Source: Actinomadura syzygii (GTDB taxonomy: Bacteria; Actinomycetota; Actinomycetes; Streptosporangiales; Streptosporangiaceae). From it: a stretch of DNA of 64,000 nt. The position numbers were made by a program, and so were the translations under genes. Below are positions 42,636 through 51,782 of the stretch, in pieces. Location of the stretch: NCBI RefSeq assembly GCF_008085905.1, contig NZ_VSFF01000006.1:310001-374000 (forward strand), read 5' to 3'. Numbering within the stretch: position 1 is the first letter of the stretch; every line of letters begins with the position of its first letter. The notes below the pieces were generated by a model. That model did not search any database and had not been told where the DNA came from. It saw only the letters and a list, made by a program, of their open reading frames with translations.

Positions 42636-43892
42636 ATGAGATCACGAAGCCTCAAGGCGGTCCTCGCCGCGGCCTGTCTGTGCGCGACGGTCCTGCCCGC
42701 CGGACAGGCACAGGCCGCCGCGCCACCCGCGCCGTCCGGTTCCGCCCGGTATCTGGTGACGGGGCCGAAGACGTCCGAGCAACGGACGCAACTCGCCCGC
42801 ACCGGCGCCGCGATCGACCTGCAACGTCCGGACGGCGGGATCGAGGTCAGCGCGATCCCGGCCGAGACCGCCGCGATCAAGAAGCTCGGCTTCAAGGTGC
42901 AGCCGCTCGGCGCGTTCCCCCGCTACCCGGCGAGCGCCGCGTCGTACCACACCCACGCGGAGACGATGGCCGAGCTGGACCAGGTCGTCGCGAACTACCC
43001 GCAGATCGCGAAGAAGTTCACGATCGGCAAGACCTACGAGGGCCGCGACATCGTCGGCGTCAAGATCAGCGACAACGTCGCGACGGACGAGGACGAGCCC
43101 GAGGTCTTCTACCAGGCGAACATCCACGCCCGCGAGCGCCTCACGAACGAGCAGGCGCTCTACTTCATCAACATCCTCACCAAGGAGTACGGCTCCACCA
43201 AGCGGATCACCGACCTGGTCAACAGCCGCGAGTTCTGGATCATCCCGATCCTGAACGTGGACGGCCAGATCTACGACATGACCAGCGACACCCAGGCCGG
43301 GCGGATGTGGCGCAAGAACCGGCAGGGGCCGGGCACCGACCTCAACCGCAACTACGCCTTCAAGTGGGGCTGCTGCGGCGGGTCGTCCGGCGACACGGCG
43401 AGCGAGACCTACCGCGGTACGTCGCCGGAGTCGGCGCCCGAGCTGAAGGCCGTCACGAACTTCATCCGGAGCCGGAACATCGGCGGCAAGCAGCAGATCA
43501 AGATGTTCCTCGACATCCACTCCGTCGCGAACCTCGTGCTGTGGCCGTTCGGGTACACGACGGCCAACACCGTCCCCGGCTCGATGTCGGCGGACGAGGA
43601 GGCCGCGCACCGCACCATCGGCACGCAGGTCGCCCGGATCAACGGGTACACGCCTGAACAGTCGAGCGACCTCTACATCAACGACGGCAGTTCCGACGAC
43701 TGGACGTGGGGAGACCAGCGCATCTTCTCCTACACGTTCGAGCTCGGCGGCGGCAGCTTCTACCCGGCGCCGTCGCAGATCGAGTCGCTGACCCAGATCA
43801 ACCGGGACCCGCTGCTGATCCTCGCGGAGTTCGCCGACTGCCCGTACCGGGCCATCGGAAAGCAGGACCAGTACTGCAAGGCGAGCCACTGA
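42636..43892 (+). CDS. Secreted M14 zinc carboxypeptidase
   Basis: The 418-residue precursor has a signal peptide (LKAVLAAACLCATVLPAGQAQA, cleavage near residue 28), a propeptide of about 70 residues and an M14 catalytic domain. The zinc ligands are in IHARERLTNEQ (HxxE) and FLDIHSVANL (third His), and the catalytic Glu is in YTFELGGG. The substrate-binding Arg/Asn pair is in LNRNYAF. It is probably co-transcribed with the M28 aminopeptidase, giving attack from both ends of peptides. The transcript ends at the hairpin 43921-43962. Confidence 0.93.
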   Translation: MRSRSLKAVLAAACLCATVLPAGQAQAAAPPAPSGSARYLVTGPKTSEQRTQLARTGAAIDLQRPDGGIEVSAIPAETAAIKKLGFKVQPLGAFPRYPASAASYHTHAETMAELDQVVANYPQIAKKFTIGKTYEGRDIVGVKISDNVATDEDEPEVFYQANIHARERLTNEQALYFINILTKEYGSTKRITDLVNSREFWIIPILNVDGQIYDMTSDTQAGRMWRKNRQGPGTDLNRNYAFKWGCCGGSSGDTASETYRGTSPESAPELKAVTNFIRSRNIGGKQQIKMFLDIHSVANLVLWPFGYTTANTVPGSMSADEEAAHRTIGTQVARINGYTPEQSSDLYINDGSSDDWTWGDQRIFSYTFELGGGSFYPAPSQIESLTQINRDPLLILAEFADCPYRAIGKQDQYCKASH

Positions 43893-43920
43893 ACCGTTGC
43901 GTAGCGGCTAGTCGCATTTA

Positions 43921-43962
43921 GGACGCGCCGCCGGGCCGCATTCGCTGCCCGGCGGCGCGTCC
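43921..43962. terminator. Terminator between convergent genes
   Basis: Perfect 16-base arms (43921-43936 and 43947-43962) with a ten-base loop, between the carboxypeptidase stop and the stop of the convergent NmrA-like gene. Confidence 0.85.
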
Positions 43963-43977
43963 ATGTGCTTCTCCGGT

Positions 43978-44817
43978 TCAGGGCCGGGTGGGGGCGAATC
44001 CCGCTGTGGCGGCCCATTCCGCGTAGGTGAAGGCTGGGCGTCCGGTGACTTCTTCGACCGTTGGGAGGACGTCGGCGCTCTTTCCGACGTTCTCGGCGAG
44101 CAGGTCGAGGAGTTCGTCGACGCCCGCTTCGGGCAGTCCGGCGAGCCGCCGGAGGATCAGTTGCCGGTGTTCGTCCCGGGACAGTTCCTCGAAACGCACC
44201 GGCCATCCGACCGTCTCCGCGATGATCCGCACCCGCTCGATCTGGGTGAGCGATTCCGGGCCGGTGAGGGTGAACGATTCTCCGGTGCGTTCATCGAGCA
44301 GGGCCCGGACGGAGACGGCCGCGATGTCGCGCGAGTCGACGGGCGCCGTCGCGGCGTTCCCGTAGGCCGCGCGGACGACCCCGGCCTCCTGGATCTCCCG
44401 CTTCCAGGCCAGGTCATTGGTCATGAACGCGCCCGGCCTGACGAACGTGGAGGGGATTCCGGACGCGCTGACCTCGTTCTCCAGTTGCAGATGCTTCTCG
44501 CCTATCCAGCCGAGCCGGGGAAAGGTGACGGCCGCCGACGACAGCATGACGAGGTGGCGGGTGTCGGCGCGGCGCGCCGCGTGCAGAAAGCCGTCGAGTC
44601 CGCTCATGACGGGGAACAGGAACACTCGGGGAGCGCCGGACAACGCTTCCGACAGTGTCTCCGGACGCCTCAGGTCGCCGGGGACGACCTCGATCTCGTC
44701 CGGAAACGAATGCGCGTCAGGGTCGCGGGTGAGAACCCGCACCTTCTCCCCCGCCTCGACCAATTGGCGGACGACATGACCGCCCACATTTCCGGTGCCG
44801 CCGGTGACCAGAATCAC
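43978..44817 (-). CDS. NmrA-like NAD(P)-binding protein
   Basis: The 279-residue protein begins VILVTGGTGNVGGHVVRQLVEAG, the NAD(P)-binding motif of atypical SDRs, and continues with MLSSAAVTF, then VRPGAFMTNDL, like NmrA and related quinone-reductase-like members. The catalytic YxxxK of classical SDRs is not evident. The GTG at 44817 was chosen because AAGGAGGAGAG lies six bases upstream; an ATG eleven codons earlier falls within the 19-base repeats. It could be a small-molecule reductase or redox sensor. Confidence 0.82.
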   Translation of the reverse strand: MILVTGGTGNVGGHVVRQLVEAGEKVRVLTRDPDAHSFPDEIEVVPGDLRRPETLSEALSGAPRVFLFPVMSGLDGFLHAARRADTRHLVMLSSAAVTFPRLGWIGEKHLQLENEVSASGIPSTFVRPGAFMTNDLAWKREIQEAGVVRAAYGNAATAPVDSRDIAAVSVRALLDERTGESFTLTGPESLTQIERVRIIAETVGWPVRFEELSRDEHRQLILRRLAGLPEAGVDELLDLLAENVGKSADVLPTVEEVTGRPAFTYAEWAATAGFAPTRP

Positions 44818-44838
44818 GGCGAACTCTCCTCCTTTTCG

Positions 44839-44907
44839 ATGTCGGGTCATTCGTTCAGTGTTGGGTTATTCGTTCGGTGTTGGGTTATTCGTTCGGTGTC
44901 GGGTCAC
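44839..44907. repeat. Three tandem copies plus part of a 19-base unit
   Basis: Units at 44839-44857, 44858-44876 and 44877-44895 (consensus GTGTTGGGTTATTCGTTCG) are followed by a partial fourth copy up to about 44907. They lie between the stop of the methyltransferase-like gene (inside the last copy) and the ribosome binding site of the NmrA-like gene. Confidence 0.8.
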
Positions 44908-45374
44908 CCGTGCCAGGGGCGCAGCCGGGGCACCCAGCCGGGGACGGCCGACCGGTAGCGCTCGTATTCCTCGCCGTACTGCTCGATCAGCAGCGGCGCT
45001 TCGTGGAAGGTCGCGAACACCCACATCAGCGCGGCGACGACGACCGAGTAGCCGAGGAGGACCGGGCGTCCGAGCAGCAGCGCCTGCCCGATGACGGCGA
45101 CGACCAGCGCGATGTACATCGGGTTGCGCACGTGGCGGTACATTCCGCCGACCACGAGGCGCTCGGGCATGCCGACCGGTGCGGGTGTGCCCCGGCCCTC
45201 GAACACGAACTTGGCGAAACTGTGCAGGAGCACCGCCCCGCCCGCCACGACCAGGACCGCGCCCAGCGCCCGCGCCGGGAGCCACCACGAGTTCGTATTC
45301 CATTTCGTCAGTAACCAGGGGACGAGTCCGGCCACCGTGCCCGGGGCGAGAGCGAGGAACACCGAGCTTCCCAT
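44904..45374 (-). CDS. Isoprenylcysteine methyltransferase-like membrane protein
   Basis: The 156-residue protein has about four hydrophobic segments and the family motif VGGMYRHVRNPMYIALVVAVIG with EEYERYRSAVPGWVPRL at the end. This places it with bacterial ICMT/PEMT-like S-adenosylmethionine-dependent membrane methyltransferases. The substrate could be a lipid or a small amphipathic compound. The start ATG at 45374 opens the first hydrophobic segment, but the ribosome binding site is weak, so a nearby GTG is possible. Confidence 0.75.
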   Translation of the reverse strand: MGSSVFLALAPGTVAGLVPWLLTKWNTNSWWLPARALGAVLVVAGGAVLLHSFAKFVFEGRGTPAPVGMPERLVVGGMYRHVRNPMYIALVVAVIGQALLLGRPVLLGYSVVVAALMWVFATFHEAPLLIEQYGEEYERYRSAVPGWVPRLRPWHG

Positions 45375-45965
45375 TGCCGCAGTTGAGGTACGCACATGAT
45401 CAAGTATCCACACCGGCAATGGGAATGCCAGAGCGGATGAAGAGCCTCTGTATCCACATAGCAAGTTTCGGTCATCACCATTCTCACTTTGTCTGACAAC
45501 GATGGTGTGTGATCGGGTGCGTCCGCTGACCTGCGCCGATGCGGGGACGAACTCGTCTTGCCGGGAATTACCGATAAAACCCGCTTGGCGGGGTATGGAA
45601 CGGCGTAGTCCCGCTGGCCGGGGCTGCGGTCCTCGTCGTGGACGGTGATGGGTCGGTGTCGCGATCAAGTCGGGGCGCGTTCGCGGTCCCCTTCTGTTCG
45701 CGTTCGGACTTCGTCAGACGAAATCGAGCGGCGGAGCGTGAGACGCCTGGTCGTGGGCAGCGAGGTGGTGGCGCGCTCTGGTGGGGCGCCGCCGTGCGGC
45801 CACGACGCAGTCGACGCGGCCGTGAACGGAGAGCGACGAGCCGACGATTTCGGCCACCCGGCGAAGGGTCTCGGACGACCACCCGCGACGGCGTTCTCGC
45901 GACAATGGCCGATATGGAGGAGGTCGAGGTCGCGGATGTGACACCGCGCGGCTGCTCGTAGCGGA
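45375..45965. other. Long gap without a convincing gene
   Basis: This stretch of 591 bases lies between two minus-strand genes. The first 150 bases are AT-richer and contain GTATCCACA twice (45404-45412 and 45450-45458), 46 bases apart, upstream of the methyltransferase-like gene; these may be regulator sites. The remaining 400 GC-rich bases have open frames on both strands but none with recognisable protein features or a good ribosome binding site; a decayed gene is possible. Confidence 0.5.
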
Positions 45966-47741
45966 TCAGCCCGGGAGGATCTCGCTTTCCGGTGTTTCGT
46001 GGACGCGGGCGACGGTGACCGAGATGTCGAGGCGGAGTGGGCGTTCGCCGATGACCGTGAATCCCGCCTTGCCGAGGAGGCCGCGGTATTCGTCGCGGGT
46101 TCGTTCTCGTCCGCCGACGTTGTTCACCAGCATGTTGAGGTCCCACAGCGCGGACACGCAAGGGGCGCTGGGATCGTCGGAGAGGGGACGCTCGATGACG
46201 AGCAGCGTGCTTTCGGTGGTCGCCGCGGCGCGGATGGCGCGCAGGATCGAAAGGCACTTCTCGTCGTCCCAGTCGTGCAGGATCCGGGCGAGGATGTAGA
46301 CGTCGGCGCCGACCGGCATGTGCGCGCTGTCGGTGAAGGAACCGGGGAAGAAGGTACAGCGGTCCAGGTGACCTCGGGCGTCCAGGTTGTCCCGGGCCGC
46401 GCCGATGACCTCCGGCCGCTCCAGCAGCGCGCATTTCAGGTGCGGGTGGGTGTCGCACAACTGGGCGAGCAGTTCGCCGTTCCCGCCGCCTATGTCGGCG
46501 ACGATCGCGGCGTCCGAGAGGTCGACGACGGTCGCGACGTCCGCGAAGAAGGCCGATCCCTCGGCCATCGCCCGGGTGAAAAGGTGCCGCTGGTGCGAAT
46601 GGTCGGTGAGGTAGTCGAACGGCGCTTGCCCGTACACGCTCGTGAAAGGCTGCGCGCCGTCCCTGATCCCCTCGGTCAGCGCTTCGAAGCTCGTGTAGAA
46701 GAGGTCTCCGTACACCCGCGCGAGGTGGTGCATCGAGTTCGGTGCGTCGCGCGACAGGCGGCGTCCCAGGTCGGTCAGCGCGAAGGCCGCCCGCCCGGAC
46801 GGTGTCAGCGCGCCGATCCACGGGTGGCACAACGCGCGCAACAGCCGGTGGAGCCGGTCGGCGTCGACGCCGGTGAGGTTCGCGAGTTCCGCGCACGTCA
46901 GGGGACGTTCGGCGAGGTGGTCTGAGAGGTCGAGCTCGGCCATCGCGCGGAGCGCCTGGGTCGCCCAGGCGCCGGTCAGGCGGCGCATCAGCCGCCGGTC
47001 CTCTTCCTCGGCTTCACGGGGGGCGGTCTCGGCGGCGAAATGGCGCAGCAGTGTCTCGGTGTGCCGTCCCGAGGCGATGACTCCGAGGCGGCGCGGCCAG
47101 CCCAGCTCGGTGCGGCCGTCCGCGCGAAAGTGCAGCACGGTGGCGCCGATCTCGCCGTGGCCCGGGTCGTAGCCGCCGCCATCGGCGCGTGGGCCGCCGG
47201 GACGTCCGAGAGCGACCCGCACTTCCTCCAGAAGGGCGGGGTCGGTGAGCCGCACGGCGAGATGGTTCTCGTGTTGCGCCACGCGCTCGTCGCGCAACGC
47301 GAGCGCGTCGAGTTCATCGCCCGGATCGACGCAGAAGAGTTCGACGCCACGGGACATATCGTCGGGGAATTGCGCCTGAATAGCCTTGACGTCAAGGCAC
47401 CCGGACTTCAACCGCGTTTCCGGTACGCCATACCGGGCGGCGAGCCGGTCGCGCACCAGCCCCCCGGAACTCGGCCTCGCCAACCGAAACCCGAGATCCC
47501 GCAGATGGGACCGCACAGCCTGAATATCGGGGCAGAAGACGAGACAGCCGACGTGATCGACCGCGCAGTTCGCGGTCACGGCCTCGACCATCTCAAGTGG
47601 AGCGTTCACGGGCAGGGCATCGGCCACGGCATCGGAGTCACTCCGGGACCGCAGATAGTCACGGACTTCCCCGATTCGCCGCCGGTCATCACCGGTGACG
47701 CGGGACGCGGGAGCGACAGCCCTACCTGAGCCGCTTTCCAT
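45966..47741 (-). CDS. VOC-like domain fused to an O-methyltransferase
   Basis: The 591-residue protein has two parts. Residues 45-235 (NCAVDHVGCLVFCPDIQAVRSHL, then AVRLTDPALLEEVRVAL) resemble a vicinal-oxygen-chelate/glyoxalase-fold domain. Residues 260-585 form a plant-COMT/DnrK-type O-methyltransferase, with a winged-helix dimerisation part (LSDHLAERPLTCAELANLTGVDADRLHRLL), the SAM site VADIGGGNGELLAQL and the catalytic-region ILHDWDDEKCLSILR. The start MESGSGRA follows GGAG. The likely role is tailoring a small aromatic metabolite; no other biosynthetic genes are next to it. Confidence 0.8.
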   Translation of the reverse strand: MESGSGRAVAPASRVTGDDRRRIGEVRDYLRSRSDSDAVADALPVNAPLEMVEAVTANCAVDHVGCLVFCPDIQAVRSHLRDLGFRLARPSSGGLVRDRLAARYGVPETRLKSGCLDVKAIQAQFPDDMSRGVELFCVDPGDELDALALRDERVAQHENHLAVRLTDPALLEEVRVALGRPGGPRADGGGYDPGHGEIGATVLHFRADGRTELGWPRRLGVIASGRHTETLLRHFAAETAPREAEEEDRRLMRRLTGAWATQALRAMAELDLSDHLAERPLTCAELANLTGVDADRLHRLLRALCHPWIGALTPSGRAAFALTDLGRRLSRDAPNSMHHLARVYGDLFYTSFEALTEGIRDGAQPFTSVYGQAPFDYLTDHSHQRHLFTRAMAEGSAFFADVATVVDLSDAAIVADIGGGNGELLAQLCDTHPHLKCALLERPEVIGAARDNLDARGHLDRCTFFPGSFTDSAHMPVGADVYILARILHDWDDEKCLSILRAIRAAATTESTLLVIERPLSDDPSAPCVSALWDLNMLVNNVGGRERTRDEYRGLLGKAGFTVIGERPLRLDISVTVARVHETPESEILPG

Positions 47742-48087
47742 GCACACTCCATTTAAAACTATGGTTTTCCCGCCCTCGGCGAGAGTACCACTCACCCCTT
47801 AATAGCCGTTCTCCGCACCACCCCGAAGCGGCTCCCCCTATTTATGACGAGCCCCATCACATGATCTTGCTCGCCCTCTAATAAGAAAGCTGGAGCGCCG
47901 CGCTTGGCATCGAATCGGAGGGCCGGGATTAGCAGATGGTGCGGAACCTCTGCCCAAGGACGTACCGCGCCCATTCTTCGCGGGTGAGCGAACGTCCGGC
48001 GTCTGGAACAGACGGCCGCGCAGAGGTCAGGGCGCCGGGGACGTCCAGCGCCGCGCCCGCGGCCCCGCCCAGTGGATCACCCGAGTG
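47742..48087. promoter_or_regulatory. Gap upstream of the methyltransferase fusion gene
   Basis: A 346-base stretch with lower GC near both ends. AAAAC (47755-47759) and GTTTT (47764-47768) form a short palindrome 14 bases before the start codon of the minus-strand fusion gene and may be an operator. A 60-codon open frame on the minus strand at 47792-47974 lacks a clear ribosome binding site and I do not call it. No terminator was found after the beta-helix gene. Confidence 0.45.
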
Positions 48088-50058
48088 TCACGGCGTTAGG
48101 AGGAGGTGGCGGTAGGGCGGGAGCAGTCCGGCGTTCCGGACGATCGCCACGCACCGCGGATCGCCGTCGCACGCCCGCCCTGGATTGGCAGGGGTCAGTT
48201 TCGTGTTGCCCGCGAATTGCAGTTTCCGCGGCTCGCCGCACCCTTCTTCCGGGTTCTGCTCGTCGGCCGGCGGCCAGGCTCCGGGGAACTCGCGGCGTTT
48301 CAGCCAACTAGGAACGGCGTCGTCCCAGAAGTTCCCGCGATACCGCACGTTCTGGACGGGACGGTTCCCCCACTCCTCGCTGCACCCGCCGATCGAGGCC
48401 ACGTAGTCGTAGACGACGTTGCGGTCGACGGTGACCCAATTGGTGCTGTCGTCGGTGTAGATCCCGACGTTCCATTCAGGGTTGAACTTGCTCTCGGTGA
48501 CGACGTTGCCGCTGATGACGGCGCCGTCCGCGAAACCCGTCCCCTGTTCGCCGCGCAGATAGATGCCGCCGCCGTCGGCCAGGAGCCGGTTGGTGCGGAA
48601 CACCCGGTTATCGAGAATCCGGTTGCCGCGCATGATTCCCCGCAGGTCCTCGCTGGGCCCGGACAGGATTCCGCCGTACGGGACGTCGTTGACCTGGTTA
48701 TGCGCGATGGTCGTGTGCTGCGTCGCGGTGTCCCAGATGGCGGACGACGCGCTGTACTCGGCCCCCGTCCCGTGAATCCAGTTGTTGGTAACGCGGTTGC
48801 CGCGATTCGTGCCCTTCATGTCGGGCGGGACGACACCCAGCAGGATTCCCCCGTCCGAGACGTCCGTGATGACGTTCCCGTCGACGACGTTGTACGAGCT
48901 GTTCTTGGAGAACTCCAGTGCCTGGGCGCCCAGGTGAGCGAAGCGGTTGCCCTCCACGGTGATGCGCTCGGACCTGCGGAAGGCGACGTTCCCCGGCACC
49001 GTCAACGCCGTCATGCCGTCCTTCGCCGGACGCATGTACATGCTCCACGCGGCGGCGAATCCGCCCGGCTCATTCGGCGCGAGCCACGTCGCGTGGGCGA
49101 ACGTCAGGCCCTTGAACGCGACGTCATGCAATGGGCGTCCGGGCCGTCCCGCCCCATTCACGAGAGATTGCAGAACAGGGGCCGTCACCCGCACGCGGCC
49201 CATGTCCTCCCCCGGCAGCGGACGGTAGAGCAGCACGTGCCGTCCAGGCCGGGATCGGTCGAGATACCAACTGCCGGGCTTGCTCGGAAAGCTAGGCGAG
49301 TTCTCGACCGCGAACCATTCCTTGAGGGCTTCGGCACCGTACAGGTTGCGGGCCATGTCCCAGCACGGCTGGTCCATGGTGATCGTGGTCTTACCGGCGC
49401 CGCCGGAGATCCCCGCCACTCCGCACCGGCCTTCGACATACGAGTACCGGTAGACGAACTCGATGTCACCGGGATTGCGCCACGTCTTCGGGACGCGGCT
49501 CGTGGTGGTGTAACCGGTCTTCGTCAGTTTCAGCACGCCACCGTCCAAGCCCGAACTCCCACGGCTGAGGCGCGGCGCCCGCCGGTCGTTGACGTAGAGC
49601 TGGCGAACGTCCATTCCCCTGACGTCGGCCTGCCAGAACCCTTTTAAGTTCTCGGCGGGCCGCCAGCCGGTGACCTCGCGTCCGCCGCTGAGCGTCACCT
49701 TCTCCTGGTGCGGCGTCCCGTAGCCGTGCGCCTGGTAGATGACGCGGTGGCCGTTGCGGCCGGAGTCGCCCGCGTCATCCCTCAGCGTGAGCGGCTCCGC
49801 CAGCCGGTACAAGCCCGACCGGAAATCCACCACGACGTCCGACGCCATTGTCGCCGTCTTCTTCCGAACGGCCCGCTGCGCGCGTTCCGGCGTCGCGAAG
49901 GGGCGCTCGATGGTGCCCGGCCAGGCGTCGTTGCCCCACGGCGCGACGAACAACCGCAGGCCCGGCCCCGCCGACGCCGACCGCGGCAGCGTCGCCAGCG
50001 GCACGCCGATCACCAGCATCGCCGCGACCGAAGCCGCGGCCGTCCGCTTGATTCCCAT
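48088..50058 (-). CDS. Secreted right-handed beta-helix protein (pectate-lyase-like fold)
   Basis: The 656-residue protein has a signal peptide (KRTAAASVAAMLVIGVPLATL, cleavage near ASA at residue 30). It begins LRLFVAPWGNDAWPGTIERPFATPERAQRAV, the opening typical of parallel beta-helix repeat proteins, and the middle contains repeated turns such as ITVEGNRFAHLG, YNVVDGNVITDVSDGGILLG and NRVTNNWIHGTG. Polysaccharide lyase or glycoside hydrolase activity is common in the fold; no specific catalytic set can be named. A good GGGAGG ribosome binding site precedes the ATG. Confidence 0.85.
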   Translation of the reverse strand: MGIKRTAAASVAAMLVIGVPLATLPRSASAGPGLRLFVAPWGNDAWPGTIERPFATPERAQRAVRKKTATMASDVVVDFRSGLYRLAEPLTLRDDAGDSGRNGHRVIYQAHGYGTPHQEKVTLSGGREVTGWRPAENLKGFWQADVRGMDVRQLYVNDRRAPRLSRGSSGLDGGVLKLTKTGYTTTSRVPKTWRNPGDIEFVYRYSYVEGRCGVAGISGGAGKTTITMDQPCWDMARNLYGAEALKEWFAVENSPSFPSKPGSWYLDRSRPGRHVLLYRPLPGEDMGRVRVTAPVLQSLVNGAGRPGRPLHDVAFKGLTFAHATWLAPNEPGGFAAAWSMYMRPAKDGMTALTVPGNVAFRRSERITVEGNRFAHLGAQALEFSKNSSYNVVDGNVITDVSDGGILLGVVPPDMKGTNRGNRVTNNWIHGTGAEYSASSAIWDTATQHTTIAHNQVNDVPYGGILSGPSEDLRGIMRGNRILDNRVFRTNRLLADGGGIYLRGEQGTGFADGAVISGNVVTESKFNPEWNVGIYTDDSTNWVTVDRNVVYDYVASIGGCSEEWGNRPVQNVRYRGNFWDDAVPSWLKRREFPGAWPPADEQNPEEGCGEPRKLQFAGNTKLTPANPGRACDGDPRCVAIVRNAGLLPPYRHLLLTP

Positions 50059-50228
50059 TCCGCCTCCCGAAACGGATCGATGAGCCTCCCCTCGACCCTC
50101 TCCGGAGGCGGGCGGCCCGCGCGTCGGCTGAACGTCGATCGGGCCCTCGTCCTCAGGTACCGGACGACGACGACTTTCGGACCGACGGCCTACGACGATC
50201 GGCCGACCCGCCGCACCCCGACCTGGGC

Positions 50229-50257
50229 TTGACGTTTCGGATATACCCCCCTAGGGT
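50229..50257 (+). promoter_or_regulatory. Candidate promoter of the MFS exporter gene
   Basis: TTGACG (50229-50234) and TAGGGT (50252-50257) are separated by 17 bases. The -10 lies inside the first CsoR-like palindrome, so binding there would block RNA polymerase. Confidence 0.55.
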
Positions 50258-50258
50258 A
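50244..50258 (+). promoter_or_regulatory. CsoR/RcnR-type operator, copy 1
   Basis: TACCCCCCTAGGGTA overlaps the -10 of the exporter promoter. G/C-tract palindromes flanked by TA are typical of CsoR-family sites (copper, nickel or sulfur-species repressors). CGGATATA precedes it, as it does copy 2. Confidence 0.55.
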
Positions 50259-50278
50259 AGCCCCGTTTTCCGGATATA

Positions 50279-50293
50279 TACCCCCTGGGGGTA
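50279..50293 (+). promoter_or_regulatory. CsoR/RcnR-type operator, copy 2
   Basis: TACCCCCTGGGGGTA is a perfect 15-base palindrome around a central T. It lies about three helical turns downstream of copy 1, between the likely transcription start and the ribosome binding site. The preceding CGGATATA matches copy 1. Confidence 0.6.
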
Positions 50294-50309
50294 GGAGAAG
50301 GAGAAGGTC

Positions 50310-51770
50310 ATGTCCGCTCGTTCCGCACCGCCCGCGAGCCGCCGCTGGTGGGCGCTCGCGCTGATCGCGCTGGCCCAGTTCATGGTGATCATGGACACCT
50401 CGATCATCGGGGTGGCCCTGCCGCGCATCCAGGACGACCTGGGCTTCTCACAGGAGAACCTGTCCTGGGTCTTCAACGCCTACGTCGTCGCGTTCGGCGG
50501 CCTGCTGCTGCTCGGCGGCCGATTGTCCGACCTGTTCGGCGCCCGGCGGCTGTTCTCCGCCGGTTGGGTCGTCCTGCTCGCCGGGTCCGCCGTGGCGGGC
50601 GCCGCCGGGAACGTCCAGGTCGAGCTGACCGGACGCGCGCTCCAGGGCGTCGGCGCCGCGCTCATCGCGCCCGCCGCGCTCACGCTGTTGATGATGTTGT
50701 TCGGCTCCGAGCCGCGCGAGCTCACCCAGGCGCTGTCGCTGTACGGGGCCGCGGCCCCGGCGGGCGGCACGGCCGGGGTGTTCCTCGGCGGCGTCATCAC
50801 CGAGTACGTGTCGTGGCCGTGGGTGTTCTACGTGAACATCCCGATCGCCGTCCTGGCGCTGGCCGCCGCGCCCGCGCTGATGCCCGGCGGCAGCGGCCGC
50901 GCCCGCGGCTCGGTGGACGTGGTCGGCGCGCTGACCTCCACCGCCGGGCTCGGCGCGATCGTGTTCGCCGTCGTCCGCGCCCCCGAGGTCGGCTGGGACG
51001 CGGGCGAGACCTGGCTGGTGCTGGCCGCCGGGCTGGCGCTGCTCGGCGCGTTCCTCGGCGTCCAGGCGTCCAGGCGCGCCCCGCTGATGCCGCTGTCGAT
51101 CTTCCGCGCGCCGAACCTGGGCGCCGCGAACCTCGCGCAACTCCTGCTCGGCGGCGCGTGGATCCCGATGTGGTTCTTCCTGAACCTCTACCTGCAGCAG
51201 GTCCTCGGCTACAGCGCCTTCCCGTCGGGGGCCGCGCTCGTCCCGATGACGGTGCTGATCATGCTCGGGATGATCGTCCTGGCGCCGCGCGCGATCGGCC
51301 GGTTCGGGCCGAAGGCCGTCACCGTCGCGGGACTGCTGGTGCTCGCCGCCGGAATGGGCTGGCTGTCGCTCGTCCGCTCGGACGGCTCGTACTGGGTGGA
51401 CGTCCTGCCCGCCTCGCTGCTCGCCGCGCTCGGCATGTCGCTCGCGTTCATCCCGTCGCTCGGCACCGCGATCTCGGCGGCGCGGCCGGAGGAGGGCGGG
51501 CTCGCGTCCGGCATCGTCAACACGAGCTACCAGGTGGGATCGGCGCTGGGCCTGGCGGCGATGACCGCGATCGCCGCGTCGGCCGGCGCGGACCAGGTCG
51601 GGAACCTGCCCGCGCTCACCGACGGGTTCTCCGCCGCGTTCGTCGGCGCCGGGCTGATCGCCCTCGTCGGGGCGGGCCTCGTGGCCGCCACGCTGCGGAC
51701 GCCGCGGCCGGACCGTCCGGTCCCCGCGCCCGTCTCCGGGGCGGAGCACGAGAAGTCCGCGGGGCGTTGA
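50310..51770 (+). CDS. MFS drug/ion exporter, DHA2 (EmrB/QacA) type
   Basis: The 486-residue protein has about fourteen hydrophobic segments. The DHA2 signatures are present: VIMDTSIIGVALPRIQDDLGFS (motif with the Asp in helix 1), NAYVVAFGGLLLLGGRLSDLFGARR (motif A) and the long central loop after helix 6. It would export an amphipathic compound or cation using the proton gradient. An AAGGAGAAGG leader precedes the ATG. Two CsoR-like operators and an overlapping promoter point to control by a metal- or sulfur-responsive repressor, which is unusual for this transporter class. No csoR gene is in the window. Confidence 0.9.
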   Translation: MSARSAPPASRRWWALALIALAQFMVIMDTSIIGVALPRIQDDLGFSQENLSWVFNAYVVAFGGLLLLGGRLSDLFGARRLFSAGWVVLLAGSAVAGAAGNVQVELTGRALQGVGAALIAPAALTLLMMLFGSEPRELTQALSLYGAAAPAGGTAGVFLGGVITEYVSWPWVFYVNIPIAVLALAAAPALMPGGSGRARGSVDVVGALTSTAGLGAIVFAVVRAPEVGWDAGETWLVLAAGLALLGAFLGVQASRRAPLMPLSIFRAPNLGAANLAQLLLGGAWIPMWFFLNLYLQQVLGYSAFPSGAALVPMTVLIMLGMIVLAPRAIGRFGPKAVTVAGLLVLAAGMGWLSLVRSDGSYWVDVLPASLLAALGMSLAFIPSLGTAISAARPEEGGLASGIVNTSYQVGSALGLAAMTAIAASAGADQVGNLPALTDGFSAAFVGAGLIALVGAGLVAATLRTPRPDRPVPAPVSGAEHEKSAGR

Positions 51771-51782
51771 CCGTCCCAGGAG

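Noticed and set aside
45638..45961. 107-codon plus-strand frame in the 591-base gap
   Set aside because: Ser/Arg-rich without structure and no ribosome binding site; overlapping frames on both strands are equally open.
47792..47974. 60-codon minus-strand frame in the gap before the VOC/methyltransferase gene
   Set aside because: No clear ribosome binding site or motif; could be a gene relic but cannot be supported.
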